Shown here: piece by piece, positions 57,824 to 64,000 of the stretch | Numbering within the stretch: position 1 is the first letter of the stretch | Layout: every line of letters begins with the position of its first letter | Origin: Erythroxylum novogranatense | Lineage: Eukaryota > Streptophyta > Magnoliopsida > Malpighiales > Erythroxylaceae | Reading direction: 5' to 3' | Length of the DNA stretch: 64,000 nucleotides | NCBI GenBank assembly: GCA_029891385.1 | Contig: CM057228.1 | Span: forward strand, 86,044,964-86,108,963 | The notes under the pieces: generated by a model | The model's input: only the letters and a program-made list of their open reading frames with translations | The model's database searches: none | What the model was told of the DNA's origin: nothing | Program-made: the position numbers and the translations under genes

Positions 57824-60388
57824 ATGAAGAGCGAGGATCAATCGCGGTCTTTATTCGGGATTTCTCTCTCTGATAGACCCAAGTGGCAACAATTCCTTAT
57901 TTGTTCTTCTGGGTTCTTCTTTGGGTACCTTGTTAATGGCATTTGCGAGGTTGGTTTTGTTTTTCTCGTGTTTTTTGGCTCTGTGTTTTGGTTCTTCTTT
58001 GATGTTTAATCCTCAAATTTATTCCTTTTTGCGTTTTGTTCGCGTAATACCCGTTGAATCTTTCTGCATGCAGTAGTATTTCTTCTTCTTCTTCTTCTTC
58101 TTCGTTTCGGTTCCAAGTGTTGTTGTTTTGCCGAATATGAATATCGGCTTAGGAATGGGACTTAAAAGGACGAAAAGTATCCCGAATGCTTCTTCTTTCT
58201 GCGTAATTTGTTTTGGCTTCGTCTAAGGACTCAAGATTATAACATCTGTCTTAATTTGGTTAAGTACTGATAATTTTGGTCTTTCGTTGGCTTATTCCAG
58301 GAATATGTATATAATCGGCTACAATTCAGGTAAAAAAAATCAATGTTTCTTTATTGTTTGATCGGCTTCAATTCGTCTTCATACGCGTAATCGTTTCCTT
58401 CCCTGAAATTTCAGCTACGGTTGGTATTTCACCTTTGTGCAAGGATTTGTATACCTGGCTCTCATATACTTGCAGGGTTTCACCACCAAGCAAATGGTGA
58501 ACCCGTGGAAAACTTATGTGAAGCTTTCTGCTGTGTTAATGGGCTCCCATGGATTGACCAAGGGTTCTTTGGCTTTTCTCAATTATCCAGCGCAGATCAT
58601 GTTCAAATCCACCAAGGTAAATTAGCTGTTATTTCCTAATTTTTGAGCATTTACTGTTGTCATAATCCAATCATCTGTTTATGATGATGTCCCATAACAG
58701 ATTTGTAGATCTCATGAAATACCTATTGGCGGCCCCTTGTTAATATTAGCGTATCAAGAGATTAGTTTGTTCCATTTTTTTCCTATATATTATTGTGTCG
58801 GTCTGTTTATTCTTTTTTTTTCCCCTGGGCATTACAGGTGCTCCCGGTCATGGTAATGGGTGCTTTCATTCCCGGCTTGAGAAGGAAGTATTCACTTAAT
58901 GAATACATCTCTGCGCTTCTTCTAGTTGTTGGTCTGATTCTTTTCACCTTAGCAGATGCCCAAACATCTCCAAATTTTAGCATAATAGGCGTTTTAATGA
59001 TTTCTGGTGCTTTGCTTTTGGACTCGTTGATGGGAAATTTCCAAGAAGCAATTTTTACCATGAACCCTGAGACCACACAGGTGATCAGGATTTTCTGAGT
59101 GGCATTTGAATACCAAATCAGTTTGACGAAGAGTTTCCCACTTGATTTTTAGTTGTTTTTCTTGATTTTGACAGATTGAGATGCTATTTTGCTCTACTGT
59201 AGTTGGGCTGCCTTTCCTGCTTCCTCCAATGATTTTAACAGGCGAGCTGTTCAGGGCTTGGAGTTCTTGTGCTCAAGTAAATTATGTTCTATTTTTTGGT
59301 TTTTAGAGATGATTTTAAAATGTGAACATATAAGTTGATTCAAATTATAGCTAAGTTTGCTATTTGGGCTAGTTAAGGGAGTTTGCCGTCCATGGACGGC
59401 CAAATGAATTTTGTCGAAGTCAATGAGTTGGTGCATAATTTTTGAGTTTGTTGCATTGCACGATGATGACCAAGTTACCTAATTCAGGCCTCCAGTGGCG
59501 ATAATTTATGATTTAGAGCTTTTGTATTTTCACACCAGACTTTGTATAATAGAATATTAAAGTATTTTCAAAGAGTAGTGCTCATGAGTGGAAGTATTCC
59601 CTGAACCAGCAGCTACAATATTTAAGTCGTCAAGAGATTAAGTTGCTTTTTCCCAATGTTTTCTGGCGGCTTAATTAGAACCGGGCCTGTCTATGAGATA
59701 TACATATTGCATTTACCTTGATTTCTTGATTGTGGTTCAAGCCATATTTTCTTCTTGTACTGAAACAGCAAAAAGAAATGTCTTCTTTACTTACAATTTG
59801 TTTTTTCAATTGCAGCATCCTTATGTTTATGGGGTGTTAATATTTGAAGCTCTGGCCACTTTCATAGGGCAAGTGTCTGTTCTGTCCCTCATTGCGATCT
59901 TTGGAGCTGCCACCACTGCCATGGTATGTAAAATCTTACCCCCCCTGGTGATGCATTTTTAATACTCTTTTCACTATTCACCTTGTTTATTTTTTAATCA
60001 TCTTACTGCATTTTTTCATTTGCATTTAGGAAATGGGGTTAACATCTTTTCCTCTCTGTTAGGTCTATTTGCAATGATTGATGTATGCATTAAAATAGTT
60101 AAGAATCATGATTTTGATATCTTACACTTAATACTTTGCAATGTTTTGCAGATAACGACAGCTAGAAAAGCAGTGACCCTCTTTTTGTCATATTTGATAT
60201 TTACAAAGCCATTAACAGAGCAGCATGGCACAGGGCTAATTCTCATAGCCATGGGCATCATCTTAAAGATGATCCCAGAGTCTAAACCCACCAGTAGGTT
60301 CAAGCCCAAGCATGTGAAAGAAGAGAGGGGCTTAGAAGGTAATAAGGGAGAAGATGAAGTAGATGAAGAGAAAAGGCCTTTGGTGTGA
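57824..60388 (+). CDS. Nucleotide-sugar transporter, UAA family (UDP-galactose/UDP-glucose transporter 2/4-like)
   Basis: Seven exons: 57824-57949, 58301-58329, 58415-58616, 58838-59080, 59175-59276, 59816-59923 and 60152-60388. All introns are GT-AG and the joined frame is 348 aa with no break. The protein starts [17 protein letters not shown] and is polytopic, with about 8-10 hydrophobic helices. Conserved family blocks are [20 protein letters not shown] and [15 protein letters not shown] (about residues 92-130), [12 protein letters not shown] (about 189-200) and [20 protein letters not shown] (272-291). The C-terminal tail (311-348) is charged and cytosolic in the family. Homologues (SLC35B-type; Arabidopsis UTR2/UTR4) are Golgi or ER antiporters; exact substrate cannot be told from sequence. 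The start is the first in-frame ATG and fits the family N-terminus. Confidence 0.93.
58079..58103 (+). repeat. (TTC)n microsatellite in intron 1
   Basis: About eight TTC units within the first intron of the transporter gene. Confidence 0.8.
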
Positions 60389-60690
60389 AAATCAAAGAGT
60401 GACAATGCCAAATTTCTTATTGCATTTAGTTTCATTGCGACAGCCATGAGTGAGTGGACAGAAATAATAAGAGAGATATAGAAGAGAATGTACACAATGG
60501 TAGGCCAGCTGTGTAGAGTTCATTTGTTGGGCTTGGGAGTTCAGTTTTTTAGGCTCTTGGGAAATGCGTATTGCCTTAAAGTTGGTATCATCCCCTTTTG
60601 GCGCATGACTGGTGGTTGTTTCATACAAAGTTCTAAATTATTTTCATCTTCTCATACTAATACTATATATATAAATTCTCATCAAATTTG
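60389..60690 (+). other. 3' flank of the transporter gene
   Basis: Probable 3' UTR; AATAATAAGAG near 60463 could serve as a poly(A) signal but is not a clear consensus. No other gene. Confidence 0.4.
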
Positions 60691-60832
60691 GATAAGTCAA
60701 ATATTATATGTATATTTATTTAATTTTAAAATTGAAAACATCATATTATTTTAAAAAATCTGGTTAAGTCAAATATTATATATATTTATTTATTTTAAAA
60801 TTGAAAACATCGTATTATTTTAAAAGAATCTG
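60691..60832. repeat. Two tandem 70-72 bp AT-rich units
   Basis: Units at 60691-60762 and 60763-60832 share AAGTCAAATATTATAT, TTTTAAAATTGAAAACATC and the ending AATCTG. They lie about 300 bp after the transporter stop. Confidence 0.8.
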
Positions 60833-62282
60833 GCTCAAAATTTGATTAAAATAAGTCAGGTTCATTAATTTCAGGTTGGTCAGATAATTTTGCCATCCTA
60901 TTTTAGAACAATAGGGTTCCGATTATATGATTATTATTATTGTAGTAGATATCGATTTCAATATTGAATAAATTAATATTGATATATAAAAGCAATCTTT
61001 AAATGAACAAAAGCAGTTAATAATTATTTAATATCGACATTGAGTTTTTAACCAAAGTTATGAATGTAACTTACATCAATTTTAGCTACTGGTACTCATT
61101 TATATAAAATAGCATTTTAGATTGATTTTTAAAATTATTTAAATAAAATATCAGTTTTATATAATTAAAATCTAATACCCTATTATATATTTTTCAATTT
61201 TAATTTGCAAATGTACCTTATTTTTTTAATTTTTAATATATATTGGTGAAATTTAAAATTCTTATATAAAATAATTTTATCATTTTTATTTGTATAATAA
61301 GATATAATATTCACTACATTTTATTTTGAATAAATAATATTTTTAAAATTTAAATGTTAATTAATTTTATAATATTATACATAATTTAACGTGAAGTAAA
61401 TATCACTAACGTAAATTGTCACGCAGTGACTATCTAATGTTATAATCTTTCTCTAATATTAACTTAGCAGATACTTCTAGGAATGGATCCTACTTGAGTA
61501 TGATCTGCCAATTCCTATAGAGGGATCGGTGAATCAAACCTTTTCCTTGATTTAACCGATGCCGAGCATTCTGGGGTTGATGGGCATTGCAATGCATCCG
61601 ATATTTCAGCAATATCAGAAACTCAATAGCCATAAACTCGGATCGATATAAACAACGTTATTTTAACGAATTTGTCAATATAAAGTTGTCTTATAGTGGA
61701 GGGTCGGGTCATTTAGGTTGGACATCGAACCAATATCAGATTTAAAATTTGACTTCAGCTGTGAGCGAGATTCATTTCACCGAGTTTTGTGTAACTTTTA
61801 ACAGACACAAGAGTCTCGTGTAAAGAAGGAGCAAACTTGATGGTCCAAATGGAAAGTTAGTTTGCACCTCATCAAATGAACAAGAATTAATACATTATCT
61901 AATTTCCCCTGGTAGCTTGAGAATCTTTTAGTAATTAGGTTGCAATATATTAACCCCTGAATGAAATTTGTAGTTGCTTTTTTGATTTTGTTTTTTAATT
62001 TCTTTTCTATTCATGTATCTAAAATCAAGCATCATCTTGATCAAATGGATGGGCTTGTTTTAGATCCTAGTAGGTGAATTTTAGTTGTTGACAAATTTCA
62101 GTTGCCTAGTTGTTGATTATCTTTTGAACTAAGAAGATGAAGATTATGGGAAAAAGTGAGAAATGTTAAGGTATCAGTGGATGAAATAGGAAGAGTGTGG
62201 CTATTACTGACAAATACTTGATTAGGTCCATTATATGATGTGACGAATTCTATAAAATTAGGATGTTGCGTCACGTAAGGAA
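60833..62282. other. AT-rich intergenic region
   Basis: No open frame with a recognisable product, no repeats with clear ends. 61480-61640 is less AT-rich (GGATCGGTGAATC and GATGCCGAGC stretches) but was not identified. Confidence 0.5.
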
Positions 62283-62840
62283 TTGAAGTAAATCACACGT
62301 TAGTACAATGCTTATTAAACGATAATGAATACACGAGAAGGGGGAGTTGAATTGTGTATTCCCCTTTTTGAAAATTCTTTCAAAAATTATTTCGTTAAAA
62401 GCAAGTTCTTTTACAGAAACTTCAGTAACTTTCAGTCAATCAAAACTTTTAAAATTTGTTTCGAAAATCAAGTGATAACAAAACTTTGAACTTTAAAAGT
62501 AATAGGGTAGAGAGAAGTTGATACAGTGATTTTATCCTAGTTCACCCCAAACTGTGGGCTACGTCCAGTCCTCAGAGTTCTTTTTGAGATTTCACTATCT
62601 CTTCAAAGTATACAAGTATTCTTTCCGAGCCTCTTCAGGTTTCTACACTCAGTATTCTTTCACTCTTAGCCTCTGCAGGCTATCTGCACTACTTTCTTAC
62701 AAAAGTATTTCGAACTTGTTACAGTAAGATTAGCTCTCAGCTAATTCGCACAATTGTCTTACAGACAAGCTTTTTCGTTTTCGTACATAAATCAATTTTG
62801 CTAACTTTTGGCTAACTTTGCAATCTTCGACTTCGACTTC

Positions 62841-62848
62841 TATTTATA
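62841..62848 (-). promoter_or_regulatory. TATA box in the LTR of G
   Basis: The minus strand reads GGCTATAAATAGAAG. Confidence 0.6.
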
Positions 62849-62954
62849 GCCTTCTTCTACAACTGCTTCTTGATTCTTGCTTCTTGAATCTTGTTTCTTG
62901 AATCTTTAAAGAAACGGTTAATCAGTTGAGTTATGTAACTAACTCGAACTGACT

Positions 62955-63145
62955 CTTGCGTCTTCTTTTGATTTCTGCGTCTGTTTTTCTCCGTCTGTAT
63001 TTTTGCGTCTGTGTTTCTGCGTCTGCGTCTGTTTTTCACTTTGTGTCTGCGTCTGCGTCTGCGTCTGCGTCTGCTTTTCACTTTGCGTCTACGTCTGCAT
63101 CTGTGTTTTATTCTCCGTCTGTCTGTTTTTTATTTTACGTCTGTT
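62955..63145 (-). repeat. GCGTCT/AGACGC minisatellite in the LTR of G
   Basis: On the plus strand TGCGTCTGCGTCT-type runs of 6-bp units, with longer TTTTTCACTTTGCGTCT units. It occupies the same place as the 24-bp array in the F LTR but has a different unit structure. Confidence 0.75.
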
Positions 63146-63206
63146 TTTACTCCTTCTTTGTTATTCATCAAAATCATATATATGTAAAAGTCAACTTGAC
63201 TTAACA

Positions 63207-63220
63207 ATCTCCCCCTTTTT
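63207..63220 (-). promoter_or_regulatory. Polypurine tract of element G
   Basis: AAAAAGGGGGAGAT on the minus strand, abutting the LTR; identical to that of element F. Confidence 0.85.
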
Positions 63221-63402
63221 GATGATAACAAATTATATACAGAAAGGAAACAAAAAATACAATGTATAAGAAAAAAATCTTATCTTGAAAAATCTTCTTC
63301 TTCTTCTTCTTCAACTCCTTCAATCACACCCTTAAGATTTGACGATTTCCATTCCTCTTCTGCTCATTCTCTTCTCCCCCTATTTGTTATAATAAAAAAT
63401 GA

Positions 63403-63999
63403 TCAAGGACGATGACGCTTCATCAGTTCTACCATCATCTTCTTCATATCATTCATTATCTCCTTTATCTCGTTTACTTCTCCGAGTAATTTGCTGATTT
63501 CTGCTTGGGAGGCAAACGGTGAAGAGGATTGATCATTATCTTCTGAGGGTGCTGTGAATGCAATTGTTGTAGCATATGTGTCTGAGGATGGAACATAATC
63601 TTTATTAATCGCAAATGTGGGTAGATGAATGAATACATTTGAATCTGGAATGTCCAAGTCATAGGGAGCAGGTAGCATAAGCAACTGTCTTCCTTGCAAG
63701 GGTATGCCTTCAGCTTGAATAGACAGTGTATTAGATAAAGGCCTAATACACAAAACTGTCTGGACAAGGAATTCAATAAATTTCCCTGTTATCAGTCTAC
63801 CCCTTACTGGACAGTCTTCCTTCTTATCAGTATAGCTACAACTAGCTCCATTAGTATTCTCTTTCGAAGCGCATGCTGCATCAATTTTACGCACTTCTTC
63901 TTCAATTTGATCTGCGGACAAATCATCACTAACTTCTTCAGGAAATAGCTTCATCTTTCCTTTATTCAAATCCAAAGGATATCTTGGTTGAATATCCGG
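63403..63999 (-). CDS. Element G envelope-like ORF, C-terminal part
   Basis: Open for 198 codons to the window edge, reading PDIQPRYPLDLNKGK then about 190 residues, ending in a coiled coil (QAEISKLLGEVNEIKEIMND) and a basic KRHRP tail. It aligns without gaps to the C-terminus of the F copy (53017-53613), with differences spread as single residues and none that break the frame. The N-terminus lies outside the window. I know no function for this domain; a structural or accessory role in SIRE-type elements is inferred from position only. Confidence 0.7.
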   Translation of the reverse strand, partial: PDIQPRYPLDLNKGKMKLFPEEVSDDLSADQIEEEVRKIDAACASKENTNGASCSYTDKKEDCPVRGRLITGKFIEFLVQTVLCIRPLSNTLSIQAEGIPLQGRQLLMLPAPYDLDIPDSNVFIHLPTFAINKDYVPSSDTYATTIAFTAPSEDNDQSSSPFASQAEISKLLGEVNEIKEIMNDMKKMMVELMKRHRP

Positions 64000-64000
64000 T

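Larger units (their letters stand above)
62283..63206 (-). repeat. 3' LTR of element G
   Basis: 924 bp with TATA box (62841-62848), a region similar to the F LTR from the TATA box onwards, and a different minisatellite in U3. Confidence 0.85.
62283..64000 (-). mobile_element. Element G: SIRE/Maximus-like Copia retrotransposon, 3' end
   Basis: Same family as element F. On the minus strand the envelope-like ORF C-terminus (from 63999), the polypurine tract AAAAAGGGGGAGAT (63220-63207) and a 924-bp LTR (63206-62283, TGTTAAGTC to TTTACTTCA) follow in order. The rest lies beyond the window, so the TSD (AGGAA at 62278-62282) cannot be confirmed. Confidence 0.85.

Noticed and set aside
59693..59962. 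Longer open stretch running from intron 5 into exon 6
   Set aside because: Its first 41 codons are intronic; the AG at 59814-59815 and family alignment fix the exon start at 59816.
62956..63269. Plus-strand open frames with repeated Cys-Val or Ala-Ser
   Set aside because: Products of the 6-bp GCGTCT minisatellite in the G LTR.

Overview
The window is nuclear DNA of a flowering plant, probably a dicot. It has GT-AG introns, one intron-rich housekeeping-type gene, and LTR retrotransposons with tRNA-Met primer sites. I cannot name the species. About 90% of the window is transposable element; the only ordinary host gene is at 57824-60388.

Layout. 1-2869: broken Copia element on the minus strand. 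2870-40570: Athila-type Ty3/gypsy element on the plus strand, with gag, protease, RT-RNase H and integrase (2870-7933), then an unusually long 3' LTR (9407-40570) that holds three further insertions, each inside the last. Element A (11351-40160, TSD TGAAC) sits in the Athila LTR. Element B (17026-40123, TSD ATCCA) sits in the 3' LTR of A. Element C (19650-31568, TSD CTTAA) sits in an LTR of B. A and C carry no gag-pol and are non-autonomous; B, on the minus strand, has degraded gag-pol ending in a chromodomain (Tekay/Del-like chromovirus). 41549-41719: small hAT-type MITE with 8-bp TSD. 41846-56312: Tork/Tnt1-like Copia element E (TSD ATACC), whose RT gene is split by SIRE/Maximus-like Copia element F (45384-54764, TSD GCCCC) carrying an extra envelope-like ORF. 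57824-60388: a seven-exon nucleotide-sugar transporter gene (UTR2/UTR4-like, 348 aa). 62283-64000: 3' end of a second SIRE-like element (G), minus strand.

The least expected structure is in the non-coding interior of element A. On the strand opposite to the retrotransposon lies a compact gene-like cassette: six AACGG (MSA/MYB-type) sites, a consensus TATA box, a pyrimidine-rich leader and a 55-codon ORF predicted to encode a two-helix membrane protein (14747-15099). Other structures not explained by coding are a run of three UUCG-tetraloop hairpins in the LTR of A, two different CpG-rich motif arrays (Athila LTR and C LTR), and an 18-nt inverted repeat placed just before the polypurine tract in A, B and C.

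Quality note: paired LTRs that should be near-identical differ mostly at CAG/CTG/CG positions and in homopolymer length. This looks like uncorrected long-read errors at methylated sites, so some frameshifts called here in the retroelement genes may not be real. The transporter gene shows none of this: all seven exons join in frame.
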